A stretch of DNA of 64,000 bases from Paraspadella gotoi (GCA_051294375.1 CM119263.1:20798115-20862114); one strand, 5' to 3'; counted from the stretch's first letter, positions 22,660 to 32,276 are shown. Made by a program: numbers and translations. The notes: generated by a model not told the origin, from the sequence alone.

Positions 22660-22815
22660 GCTACATTTAGCGAAAGGTGTTCTCCTTGATAAATGTTACA
22701 TCCAGGAAAAAGTTGTCTACTTTTTGATAAATGCTCAATAAGGAGAATAGTTGTTATCTTTTTAATGTTGCTACAACTGGTGAAAAGTTATCTCCAAATT
22801 GATAAATGCTCAAAA
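22660..22815 (+). repeat. Degenerate ~50-bp tandem units
   Basis: Three units share TGATAAATG(T/C)T, then AAAAGTT(G/A)TCT. Confidence 0.6.
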
Positions 22816-22884
22816 AGGCGTAGTGAAAGTGTCAGAACAAAATTTGAATAGTTGTTCATGAACAATCTTGTACTAACGAACAAT

Positions 22885-23040
22885 GAGAGAGTCTTGATTG
22901 AAAGCTTGCAGGGACTTGCTATGTCATTATCTTGTAAGAGTGATGGAGGCCTTAAACCACCAAAGCCTGTCCAAAGTCAGGGGCAAGATGGCTTATTTAT
23001 TAAATGAATGGATAATTTTTATATTGGTTGTACCAATTTC
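22885..23040 (+). repeat. Dispersed repeat R4, copy 1
   Basis: Contains GAGAGTCTTGATTGAAAGCT, GGAGGCCTTAAACCACCAAA, then ATTGGTTGTACCAATTTCAT. Copies occur at 23975-24140 (plus) and 42590-42790 (minus). The end fragment recurs at 35335-35390. Confidence 0.85.
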
Positions 23041-23345
23041 ATATAATTTTTTTTTGTTTTAATTTCTCAATTTTTGCATATGCCTATATTTATATATACA
23101 TTAGAGTGGAGCACTGGGAAACATAAATTTTATTTGAATGAACAAACAAGGATATTTAGATGTATGATATGATTAAGGCATACAAAAAATATTTTGCTTA
23201 TATTATTTGGGGAACAGTATCATTAATTAAAATATTTTTATAGTAATATCCCTGTGTATAGACTTTCGATTTCGTTGTGTTTCGAATTTAGGGAGGAAAG
23301 CAATATATTTGTTTTGCTTCAACGAATTTTAGGACATTTTTTTCA

Positions 23346-23374
23346 GACATGTTTCGACTCTGAGTCTTCATCAG
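23346..23374 (-). ncRNA. Hammerhead ribozyme-like motif, left arm
   Basis: Minus strand order: CTGATGA (23374-23368), A, stem II GACT/AGTC with a short loop, GAAA (23355-23352), then CATGTC (23351-23346). The core boxes are intact. Stem III is only the self-complementary ACATGT, which favours action as a dimer, as reported for Penelope-like elements. Confidence 0.7.
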
Positions 23375-23424
23375 CATTGTGACAATCAATAATTTTTTTC
23401 TTTTAACATTAAGTTAGAGAGAAG

Positions 23425-23456
<32 letters not shown>

Positions 23457-23740
23457 GAGAGTTTCCAACAAAGAATTGAGAAAGGGATAGTAGTCAGATG
23501 TGAGGAGAGGTGAAGGCAAGGATAGGGAAGAAGAAAGTCAGTTGAAATTTGAAATTGAGGGAATGAGAAAGAAAGAGAGAGAGAGAGGGAGAGAGGGAGA
23601 GTTGAGAAAAGAGCTCAAAATGACCACTATCCCTTTCTCAATTCTTTGTTGGAAACTCTCCCTTTCTCTCTCTCTCTCTCTCTCTTTCTCCTTCTCTCTA
23701 ACTTAATATTAAAAGAGAAAAATTATTGATTGTCACAATG

Positions 23741-23777
23741 CTGATGAAGACTCAAACTGTAGAGTCGAAACATATCC
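23741..23777 (+). ncRNA. Hammerhead ribozyme-like motif, right arm
   Basis: CTGATGA (23741-23747), A, stem II GACTC (23749-23753) pairing with GAGTC (23762-23766) around an 8-nt loop, GAAA (23767-23770), then CATATC. The core is intact, but stem III is changed from CATGTC to CATATC. Confidence 0.7.
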
Positions 23778-23974
23778 GAAAAAAATGTCCTAAAATTAGT
23801 TGAAGCAAAACAAATATATTGTTTTCCTCCCTAAAGTAATATCCCTATAAAATAATAAATTTTCAAAATATTTTTAAAAAAAAATTTTAGCAAAGATTCT
23901 CATTCTTCATAAAAAGTTAGATCAAATATATAAAATATGTATAGAGAAGCCAGGTTCACTGGGAGTGAATAAAT

Positions 23975-24140
23975 AAGACTGTGAGAGAGTCTTGATTGAA
24001 AGCTTGCAGAAACCTGCTATGTTATTATCTTGTAAGTGTGATGGAGGCCTTAAACCACCAAAGCCTGTCCAAAGTCAGGGACAAGATAGCTTATTTATTA
24101 AATGAATGGATAATTTTTATATTGGTTGTACCAATTTCAT
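23975..24140 (+). repeat. Dispersed repeat R4, copy 2
   Basis: Near-identical to 22885-23040, ending in ATTGGTTGTACCAATTTCAT. Confidence 0.85.
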
Positions 24141-24404
24141 GTTATTAAAAATTTCAATGTCTTCAGCGTCAAAAATGGAAAAAAAATATCAAAATATCTT
24201 AAAACATATATTACAAAAGTTTTTTAGTTTTTTCCGGCGAATCCAAAACTGTTTCATTAAATTGAAAAAAATGATTTTGAATTTTTTTGATTTTATAAGG
24301 AATTACTTTATTTTATTTTATATTTTATATTACTTTATTTTATTTTTTTACTATAAAGGAAATTCAATTATTTTAAAAAAAGGCTTAATTATTTTTTATT
24401 ATAT

Positions 24405-24768
24405 CGTCAGCGGATACGGCGATCCAGCCTCCCCCCATTATGATCATCTCGAACACTCTCTCTCTCTCTTTCCCTCTCCCACTCTCTCCCTCCTTCGCTT
24501 ATTCGATCGTGGGCTTGCATCATAGCGAATCACAGGGCAGGGAGTGGGACTAGGGCAAAGGGAATTGTTTCATGGGCCGAGGGAGTAGGAAGGAGGACTT
24601 TGGTTTCAGAATCGAAGCTGCCCTCGGCCCGAATGGTTGTAATATAATCTCTAGCTTAGATATTCACATTGTGCGCTAAACTGTAAATAAATAAATAAAC
24701 TTTTGCTTGTCTCTAATTTTTGTACGTGATTATTTAATACATCAAAGAAACAGTGCATTAAGGCAAAG
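24405..24768 (+). repeat. 5' LTR
   Basis: Starts CGTCAGCGGATACGG and ends GCATTAAGGCAAAG, so it lacks the usual TG...CA ends. It contains a CT tract near its start and an AATAAATAAATAAA poly(A)-signal cluster at about 24687-24699. Its match at 27237-27596 and the abutting primer site fix its ends. Confidence 0.9.
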
Positions 24769-24798
24769 TGGTGGCAGCGGTGGGATTCGAACCCACGC
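24769..24798 (+). other. tRNA-Leu primer-binding site
   Basis: TGGTGGCAGCGGTGGGATTC followed by GAACCCACGC is the exact complement of the 3' end of a tRNA-Leu (AAG-type, ...ATCCCACCGCTGCCA plus CCA) as I remember it. It begins directly after the LTR and runs 30 nt, longer than the usual 8-18 nt. Confidence 0.88.
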
Positions 24799-25297
24799 AC
24801 ACAAAGCGCAAAGACAACTTCAAGGTAAAAGGGTAAAGAAAAACTAAAACTAAACAAAAAGAGAACAACAAGACAGAAAAGAAAGAAAGTGGAGATAAAT
24901 CCGAAGAAGAAATAAGCCAGAATAGACAGAGAAAGACCCAGTTCTTTCTCAACCCAACCCACCGGGAAAACGCCGGTCGATCGCGCTTCGATCGCCCGGA
25001 GGAGGAAGGGGGCAGACCAGCGCCTGAGAAGAAGCGAACAAACCTAGAAAAGCTCACAACCGCTCAAAATTATTTCCAACTAAACAAGTAAGATTCGAAT
25101 AAAAAGACAAAATAGAAAAAAAAAAGCGAAACGATCTTTTGTTTTCAAAGAGAAAGAGGAAAACACAAGCGAACCCAAGTAAGTGCAAGCGAAAACTAAA
25201 TAGAAAAGAAACAAAAAACCTCATAAGATCAGACAAGGGTTAAAAGAAAAATAAAATTCGATAAGTTTCAAATATCAAATATTAAAACCCAAACAGA
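24799..25297 (+). other. AUG-free, A-rich leader of the env element
   Basis: About 500 nt without a single ATG upstream of the env start, very A-rich and poor in T. It holds GT-containing sites such as AAGGTAAAAG (near 24822) and AAGTAAG/AAGTAAGTG (near 25086 and 25177). These may be unused donors or the remains of a splice junction. The lack of ATG would let ribosomes reach the env start directly. Confidence 0.65.
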
Positions 25298-27181
25298 ATG
25301 CAGACGTTAGTGCTAATCCTCGGGATAGCCACGGTGGCCGCTGGAACCATGCTCGTCGGGGAAAACGGGCATGGAATACTCAAACAAAAGATAGAAGTCT
25401 ACGACTGCAACACCACATCCGACCACACGGCGATCGCATTAGACGAGAGAAAATGCGAACAGGCAAACAAAGTCAAAGAGGAATTACGCACGGCTCACCT
25501 AATATTCCACCCAGATGATCTAGAGCACGATGGGTATGGATGCGATCTGGTCATCGTCGCCACCAGACGCCTTTGCGGAAGGTGGAGCATACAATACCCG
25601 AATATAGATGCAATCGACCACTTCAGCCTGGAAAGACAGGAATGCCTGGACTTACACGCCGGAAAGAGAATCACGCTAAGTAAGATCCCAATTCTCATGA
25701 GCGACAGAGCCGGCGTCCTTCAGCCCATACAGATCGAGGGAAAGGAAGGTACCAACCTGATATCGCACCAAGTGGGAACAACGGACGCGGACGGCAGCTG
25801 CACAGGTGAGTCGCTGAAGTTCCATGGACGGTTGTACACCTCCGAGAACGCCAAGCTGGCATCAAACCTCACCTTGTACAAAAGAAAGGTCAGGGTGGCG
25901 GACAGAGTAAATTCGAAGACGGGATCTTGCGATGTAGCTAAGCAGCAGTGTAGTTATCCAGGAGGGATCATCGTGTGGGATGACGCCCGTTGCCGGGCAG
26001 TGGTCGGCTATACTGGTGGAATGTATCGTTCGCAGGATGGAATCATAAGAGCAGTCTCCGAAGTCGACATTCGAAAGGCCATCAACCGATGCCACGACGC
26101 AAATGGAGCTCCAACACCATGCGGAGATCTGCTGAGGGGAGCAAACCGATTTGGAGGGTGTTGGACGAGTTGCTCGGAAGCTAGGTACCCCGACGCCGCC
26201 CAGGGCCTGGAACGATGCATGGTCATGTGCGGCGGAACCAGCGACGCCGCCTTCACCCTCAGATTGACTGGAAGAAAAACAAGGATCTCCAGCTGCGGGT
26301 TGGTAGTAGACGAAACATCCTCGCCCCATTTCTTTTACGCAGAAGGACGAATCCAGGGCCTAAAGTGGGACACTTCAGTGATGGAGGCGCTCCATGAGAC
26401 GGCGTCAAAATTGGCTCAGGACAATCAAGAGAACATTGATTCTCTCACCAAAGCGGTACGGCATGAGCTCTGCGTGACGCGAGCGCGCGAGGCGAGGACA
26501 GCAGCGATCGAGGCTCACCGTTCGCCAGCAGCCACCACTTTCGTCGATCGCGGCGAAATCGCCGTCCTCCGTGGGGAATTGTTGGTCACCGCGAGGTGCC
26601 GACAAATGCTCGCTCTTCGTCGGGAAACAGAGAAGTGCTTCCAGGATCTGCCCATAACGTTTGGGGGGCGCGAGGCGTATCGCCACGCCATATACCATCA
26701 CGTGATCGATTCATCCTTCGAGACGCCTTGCTCGCCCCCTCCGGTGTATCAGCTAGGAGACAAGTTTGTAGACAATGACGGACATCCGTTCAACAAATAT
26801 CAAACGCTCCGAACCACGCTTCCGGACGCCCAACACCACGTGACCAGCGAGATCTCGATATACGAAGAAGTAGGGAGGTTCATGGACCGTCATGCCAAAT
26901 TCACAGGACAGACCCAGCGATTCAATGAACGCCTAGGCGAGATCACCGCCGGATCGCCGTCATCATTCATCCGGCGGATATTTGGAGATTCGTCGCTGGT
27001 CGAAATATGGAACTGGTTGGTGAACTTGGCTCCTCTCATGGGCATCATCGCCATAGGAGGAGTAGTCGCGTTGTGCGTATGCTGCGGCTGCTGCCAATGC
27101 GCAACTGGCTGCATCAGGCGTCAAGCGGAAGCGGTCGGACGAAATGTCGACGCCTCCACAGGACGGGCCACAGGACGCTAG
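25298..27181 (+). CDS. env: Envelope-like class-III-type (chuvirus-like) glycoprotein
   Basis: An intact 627-codon gene for a type-I membrane protein. Residues 1-16 form a hydrophobic signal peptide. A membrane segment spans about 573-596 and is followed by a Cys cluster (CVCCGCCQC, 593-602, a likely palmitoylation zone) and a short basic tail. Possible N-glycosylation sites are NTT (38-40) and NLT (190-192). The ectodomain is Cys-rich, with the order YDC (35-37), CDL ... RRLCG (82-94), ERQECLDLH (112-120), DADGSCTG (163-170), CDVAKQQC ... WDD (211-229), and a CWTSC / CMVMCGG cluster. From memory this Cys pattern in the first ~230 residues resembles chuvirus glycoproteins, which are known to have been captured by arthropod LTR retrotransposons; the match is inference. 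The probable role is membrane fusion or receptor binding for a retrovirus-like particle. No upstream ATG competes for the start. Confidence 0.75.
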   Translation: MQTLVLILGIATVAAGTMLVGENGHGILKQKIEVYDCNTTSDHTAIALDERKCEQANKVKEELRTAHLIFHPDDLEHDGYGCDLVIVATRRLCGRWSIQYPNIDAIDHFSLERQECLDLHAGKRITLSKIPILMSDRAGVLQPIQIEGKEGTNLISHQVGTTDADGSCTGESLKFHGRLYTSENAKLASNLTLYKRKVRVADRVNSKTGSCDVAKQQCSYPGGIIVWDDARCRAVVGYTGGMYRSQDGIIRAVSEVDIRKAINRCHDANGAPTPCGDLLRGANRFGGCWTSCSEARYPDAAQGLERCMVMCGGTSDAAFTLRLTGRKTRISSCGLVVDETSSPHFFYAEGRIQGLKWDTSVMEALHETASKLAQDNQENIDSLTKAVRHELCVTRAREARTAAIEAHRSPAATTFVDRGEIAVLRGELLVTARCRQMLALRRETEKCFQDLPITFGGREAYRHAIYHHVIDSSFETPCSPPPVYQLGDKFVDNDGHPFNKYQTLRTTLPDAQHHVTSEISIYEEVGRFMDRHAKFTGQTQRFNERLGEITAGSPSSFIRRIFGDSSLVEIWNWLVNLAPLMGIIAIGGVVALCVCCGCCQCATGCIRRQAEAVGRNVDASTGRATGR

Positions 27182-27219
27182 GAAGACTCGGCGTCAGTCT
27201 AAGACCTGACTCCTCGTCT

Positions 27220-27236
27220 GGGGCGGCGGGGGGGCG
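27220..27236 (+). other. G-rich polypurine-like tract
   Basis: GGGGCGGCGGGGGGGCG directly precedes the 3' LTR, where the plus-strand primer is expected. It is interrupted by C and lacks A, so it is an unusual polypurine tract. Confidence 0.55.
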
Positions 27237-27596
27237 CGTCAGCGGATACGGGATCCGCCTCCCCCCATTATGATCATCTCGAACACTCTCTCTCCTTCCC
27301 TGTCCCACTCTCTCCCTCCTTCGCTTATTCGATCGTGGGCATTTGCATCATAGCGAATCACAGGGCAGGGAGTGGGACTAGGGCAAAGGGAATTGTTTCA
27401 TGGGCCAAGGGAGTAGGAAGGAGGACTTTGGTTTCAGAAGCGAAGCTGCCCTCGGCCCGAATGGTTGTAATATAATCTCTAGCTTAGATATTCACATTGT
27501 GCGCTAAACTGTAAATAAATAAATAAACTTTTGCTTTTCTCTAATTTTCGTACGTGATTATTTAATACATCAAAGAAACAGTGCATTACGGCAAAG
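27237..27596 (+). repeat. 3' LTR
   Basis: Matches 24405-24768 throughout, starts CGTCAGCGGATACGG and ends GCATTACGGCAAAG, followed by the ATAT duplication. Confidence 0.9.
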
Positions 27597-27600
27597 ATAT

Positions 27601-28024
27601 ATACAAAAGGGGCAAAAAACATTGTTCCATCGCTCAATCTTTTCATCACTCCATCCTAATAAACATAGTACTTACCATAAAAAATGTAAAAAATTTTAAA
27701 ATAGTTTTTTTTTAGTTTTGAATTCTTCAATATAAAAGTTGATAAAAGAAAATATAAGTAGTGGAGGACGGAATTTTTAGTGAGAAAGAATTCTTTCATT
27801 AAGTTAAATTAATTAAATTATAGGTTAACTATAACAGTTTTTTAGGATTTTGACCCACTTACTAAAATAATTTTCTAAAAAGAGTTATATTTCTTTTTAT
27901 CAACTTTTCGTGATGAATTTGAATCTGCTTTCAAAAATAAGAAAATCTATTTTAAATTTTAACATTTTCTGTGGTAAGTACTATGCAATAAATATGGGCG
28001 TATGCAAAAATTGAGAAATTAACA
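27601..28024. other. AT-rich stretch, no gene seen
   Basis: Contains TCGCTCAATCTTTTCATCAC, which also occurs near 22455, so it is repeat-derived at least in part. Confidence 0.5.
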
Positions 28025-28025
28025 T

Positions 28026-28950
28026 TTTTAGTCGGATCTGCTTATCAGCAGATCCCGACTCTATAATTCACTTTGTCGGTCCGTCGGTCCGCCCCCTCAA
28101 TATTGTCGGGCACATACTTATATCATGTCAGAACATCGAATTATGATTAATTATGCAAAAAAAAAACGATGTCCGTCCGTCCGTCCGTCCATCCGTCCGT
28201 CCGTCCGTCCATCCGTCCGTCCGTCATCCGTCGCGTCGTCGTCCGTCCGTCCCACCTTGGGTAGGGAAGTGTGTGGTTGAGATGGATATGAAGTTTTGAG
28301 GGAATCGTGCGAGTGGAAATTGGTTTTAAATGGAAAACAAAAAATATATTATCACTATTTGAACGCCATATGCTCATGAGTGGATAGGGCAATTGACTTG
28401 AAATTTTGTATGATGGTAGGAAAGTGTGTGATTGAGCTGGATATAAAGTTTCGATGGAATCGTGCGAGTGGAAATGAGTTAAAATGGAAAAAACAAAAGT
28501 CATATTTACTTGAAGTATTTTTACTTAAATTTACTCAATAATTATTATGTTTATTAAAAATTGGATAGATAAATCAGAATTGAATTTTGTGTGTGGGTAG
28601 CAAAGTATGTGATAAAGCTGGATATAAATTTTTTGATGGAATCGTAGAGTGGAAAAGAGTTCAAATTAGAAAACCAAAAGACACATTTATTTGAATTTTT
28701 TAAAGTTTTTCTCTCTCTATCTCTCTCTGATTGATTGATTGATTGATTGATTGACCAAATTATGCCAATTGACAAAAATATGCCAGTTGACCAAATTCTT
28801 AAAGTTGACCAAATTATGCCAGTTGTCCAAATTCTGCAAGTTGATCAGTTCTGCAAGTTGACCAAATTATGCCTGTTGACCAAATTATGCCAGTTGACCA
28901 AATTAGGCCAGTTGATAAAATTATGCCAGTTGAACCAAATTATCCATCTC
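28026..28950 (+). mobile_element. Helentron-like element, 5' end, (CGTC)n and 18-bp minisatellite
   Basis: The head TTTTTAGTCGGATCTGCT ... AGCAGATCCCGACTCTATAA (28026-28065) forms a hairpin and matches 39053-39090. A (CGTC)n run follows (28168-28252). Two to three diverged copies of a GAAATTTTGTATG...GGAATCGTGCGAGTGGAAAT unit come next, then TC, ATTG and GTTGACCAAATTATGCCA arrays (28735-28945). No matching 3' end is seen, so it is truncated or diverged. Confidence 0.6.
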
Positions 28951-29690
28951 TAACGTCAACGTCTTAGTCACGTGACACTGACGTGTCTCAGCTCCATCGT
29001 CACGCTGTGGCGCAACTCCTGTAGCTTGCCACATATTTGATGGCCGATTGGACGTCAAGTTTGTCCATTAGTATACATTACATATTGTATATATGTTGTG
29101 ACATGAAATTTTTTCAGATGATAAGGGGTCTTCGTTTATATCATTTATCGATTTCCCTTTTAACAAAAAAAAGTTGAAATAGAAAAAGTCGACAATGAGA
29201 GAAGACAGAGATGGATGAAGAGCGACAGCAAGAGAGAGAGAGAGAGCTTTAATTTCCCGCAAGGCACTCGACGTGGTTGTCAACCTTCGTTTTTCCTTTG
29301 AAGAAAAATCCTTTTTTAGTCAAAATAGAAAAAAATGAAAGATTTTTTTTTTCAATGGAGGAGAGACTCTAGTTGAAGGAAGGAAAAAAGGTAAAGGAAA
29401 GGAAGGAAGGTTATAAACAGAAATAAAAGGATGAGGAGTCGATCAAAAAAGGAAAATGAAAGTGAAAGCGCCCGTAGAGACTGCCGTGTATTTCCGTTTG
29501 ATCACGTGACATTCAACCTCCGCTGAATCGGGATTTCGTCTTTTATTCTTTATACGATTTCTTTACAATCCGACTCTTTTAGACAATGAAATCTGAACAT
29601 AATTTACGATCATCTCTGATGATCTCATTGACTAGTATGAATCTTTATTCATTTAAAAAAACGTTAGGCTATCTTCCTCTTTTGACATAG
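28951..29690. other. No gene seen; AT-rich with purine runs
   Basis: A short (GA)n tract lies at 29231-29247. Minus frames over 29068-29283 have no coding character. Confidence 0.5.
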
Positions 29691-30400
29691 TTAGGACTAA
29701 GCTCTGACGAACAAAGCCCGAGGTTTTTTAATATATTCTTATACCGGCCAAGGTAGAATGATGGCAATATTGTTTATATTAAGTTTCAAAAAAATCGACT
29801 ATAAATATAGAAAATATTAACCAAAATCTTCGGAAAATTCACCCCTTCTTTGGAAGATTTTCGCCATAGAAGATTTTTCCCGAATCTGACTCCCGGTTGA
29901 AAACTCTTAGAATTCCGATCGTTAGCTCCTCCTTTACTTTTACTTTAAATAAAAATTTCACCAAAATGGACTAATTCACTTTACCATGATCGTATCATAT
30001 CAAAATAACCTAATAAAATGTAAAGAAAAATTTTGAGAGCCCTTCAGACACTTTGCCAAAGGATTCCAAAATTGGACCTCATTTGTTGAACAGGAACATA
30101 CCTCAGTCACGTTTATATCGTTTTCAAGAAAAAAATCCCTTTCATTTCTATATAAAATCAAAGATGGAAAATTTTTCCGTCCAGAAGCAGTCTATTTGTT
30201 CTGGCTTATTTGATATCAAGATGTTGATGATTTGACAAGAGAAAAAAAATGCGAGCCCTTCAGATGCAACAGGATCGGAATCAAGTGTTTTTTACATCAA
30301 TATTTTACCGGAATTTTTACTAGGAGCATTTATATTTTTTGGTAGTCAGATTTGAACGAAAATCTCCATTGAAAAAGTCTTCCTCGGTCTCTAAGAACGA
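29691..30400 (+). repeat. Dispersed repeat R5, copy 1 (inverted partner at 61790-62240)
   Basis: Blocks GAGAGCCCTTCAGACACTTT, GAACAGGAACATACCTCAGT, CCAGAAGCAGTCTATTTGTT, GCGAGCCCTTCAGATGCAAC and GAACGAAAATCTCCATTG occur in reverse order and strand at 61790-62240. Its left part (GACTCCCGGTTGAAAAC) resembles 53290-53340. Confidence 0.8.
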
Positions 30401-31620
30401 CGTAGACTCCTAACATAGGTAAAATTCTTTGAGTTAAAAATACGGTAAGACATGATTTCTTCGATGCTTATCAATCTAATCGCATTAACAGCCTTAGTTT
30501 TAAAAAAAAGTATGTATTAATTTTTACGGTACAGAAAACTTTTAAAGATTGAATTCCCTATAATAATAATTATAATAAAGCAAACTATTTCCTATTTTTT
30601 TCCTCTCATATCCTCTCTGTTATTCTTTATCGTTACCTTTCTTCTTCACAGCTTTTCATTTTTTCTAACCCTCTTTCCTCCCTTTCATCTCACGTCTTCA
30701 CTTTCAATTTTTTTACCCCCTACCTTTCCCTGCTTCTCTTCCACATTCCTTATCTTTGTTTTCTCTTATTCTCTCCTTCCCTTTCTTACCCCTTCTTTTT
30801 CTTTCAATTTCCCCCCCTTTCCCGCCTTACATTTATCTCCCTACTTTTATCCCCTTTGCCTTCTCTTTTTCCTTTTTTCACCTCATTTTCTTTCATCTTC
30901 CCCTTCTCATCTTCTTGTTCTCCCTTTCCTCTTTCCTCTCACTTATTTTCTTTATTATTATTGAACCAAATCGATGAAAATCCTTAGATTCATTATAAGA
31001 AAGAAAATGAACTGTAGCGCATGATTTTTCTTTCAATTTTGGTTGCCTAGCAAATTTAGTTAATCGACAGATTTTGCGGAAAACTTTTCCGCAAAATCTG
31101 TCGATTCTGAGAAAAAACCAAGTCCTGACGCTTTCCATTGGGTTAAAAGGATGCGGTTTTTTTTCATTAATCAACGTCAGTATGTACCTCATTTTTTAAA
31201 ACTAATAAATGAGTTGAAAGGATTCTCTTTATCAAAAATAAATGCACGTCACAAAAAGTCATAAATTAAAAGACATCTTTAAAAATTATTTGTGGCTAAA
31301 CCAAAAAAGTTTTTTTGTTAATTTTATAGATGTTAAAAGCTTATTCAATAACCTATATTTTCTATTAATTTAAATAAATTTAGACAATTTTCGTTTAACA
31401 AATTATAATAAAAACTGAAAATGACACTTTTTGACTTGTAAACTTTAAAATTAATTCATAGGCAAACTATAAATGATTTAAGGAAATAAATTTACCCAGA
31501 GGTGAAGAAGATAAGGAAGAACGGATTTCCAAAGTAAAGTTTTTTTCTCAACTTTCCTTGGCACTCTAATCAGAAGACGAAAGTGAAAATGGACAAAAAT
31601 GGACATGATGTTTTCTCCTC
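30401..31620 (+). repeat. Dispersed repeat R6, copy 1 (inverted partner at 54965-55940)
   Basis: A pyrimidine-rich left part (30595-30950), GGTTGCCTAGCAAATTTAGT with the palindrome at 31063-31104, then TTCATAGGCAAACTATAAAT and AAAATGGACAAAAATGGACA. The same modules occur reversed at 54965-55940. Frames through the CT-rich part are compositional. Confidence 0.75.
31063..31104. repeat. Perfect 20-bp-arm palindrome
   Basis: Arms ATCGACAGATTTTGCGGAAA and its exact complement are separated by 2 nt. A diverged copy lies near 55468-55508 (TCGACAGGTTTTTGCGG ...). Confidence 0.9.
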
Positions 31621-31989
31621 AATGTTGCAAAAATTGTACTTTTGAAACGGGTGGATATGATTTCAACCAATCCCTAGTTTAGCCCAATTTGTATTGTGAT
31701 AGAAATCAAATTAATATTGTAAGTAAAAACTGAACAAGATTGGAAAGAGTTGCTTTTTTGCTAAATGCGACGTTTGTAGGCGGAACCTCTAGTAGTTGAT
31801 TAGATTCAAGCTTCTCAGCAAAATTGTCAAAAGGGCAACGAAGTAAACGAGATATAAGCATTTTAAACGTAAGTGGGACAGAGCGACGGACGGACGGACA
31901 TACCAATCAATCGCACTCGTCTCTCAGTCAGTGACGCGCCAATGACCCGTCACCATCGTCCATGCCCTTCATTTGCATAAACCAAGGGG

Positions 31990-32260
31990 GGCCAGCTCAC
32001 TTTGAGCTCTTTCTTACTCCTTGAATTTCACTTTAAAGTCACCGAAAAATTATCAGTTTCACATTTCAATTTCAAATTTTCACTTCACTATCCTTTAGCT
32101 AATTATTTATTCATTAGATAATTGTTAAAATTTTATCAACTTTAGTTTTTCAAAGCATTATATCTTTGTTGTACATTGCATATTGTTAATATGCATTGTA
32201 CAACAAAGATATAATGCTTTGAAAAACTAAAGTTGATGCAATGCACAATGTATCTTTATT
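31990..32260. repeat. Foldback-family body fragment with 50-bp-arm palindrome at 32135-32237
   Basis: GGGGCCAGCTCACTTTGAGC and CTCTTTCTTACT match the body of the 46.4-48.4 kb foldbacks. The palindrome has 50-nt arms, 49 of 50 paired, around a 3-nt loop, and contains TTGTACATTGCATATT. Confidence 0.8.
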
Positions 32261-32275
32261 ATTATTTATCCCTGT

Positions 32276-32276
<1 letters not shown>

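Larger units (their letters stand above)
23242..23846. mobile_element. Hammerhead-bearing foldback insertion with 12-bp TSD
   Basis: The 12-bp flanks AGTAATATCCCT at 23242-23253 and 23835-23846 match the single AGTAATATCCTT of the uninterrupted R3 copy near 21302. The insert has a one-sided tail (23254-23286, containing TTCGATTTCGTTGTGTTT) and a ~550-bp palindrome from TTAGGGAGGAAA (23287) to TTTCCTCCCTAA (23834). The arms hold GA/CT tracts and a CCAACAAAGAATTGAGAAAG block. Two hammerhead-like motifs face outwards. There is no ORF. The structure fits a non-autonomous Penelope-like retroelement; that class is inferred from the ribozymes, tail and TSD length. Confidence 0.85.
23104..23960 (+). 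repeat. Dispersed repeat R3, copy 2, split by insertion
   Basis: The left part (23104-23253) and right part (23835-23960) match the uninterrupted copy at 21163-21400 on either side of the foldback insertion. Confidence 0.8.
24405..27596 (+). mobile_element. Env-only LTR retroelement
   Basis: A 3.2-kb element is flanked by a 4-bp duplication ATAT (24401-24404 and 27597-27600). Order: 5' LTR (24405-24768), primer site (24769-24798), leader, envelope-like gene (25298-27181), G-rich tract (27220-27236), 3' LTR (27237-27596). The LTRs differ by only a few substitutions and short indels, so the insertion is recent. There is no gag, protease, reverse transcriptase or integrase between the LTRs. A simple reading is a spliced env RNA that was reverse-transcribed and integrated by machinery of a complete relative. 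An internal deletion after insertion is the alternative. Confidence 0.9.

Noticed and set aside
24405-27596. Hidden gag-pol remnants inside the LTR element
   Set aside because: The leader holds no ATG and no RT, protease, zinc-knuckle or integrase motifs in any frame.
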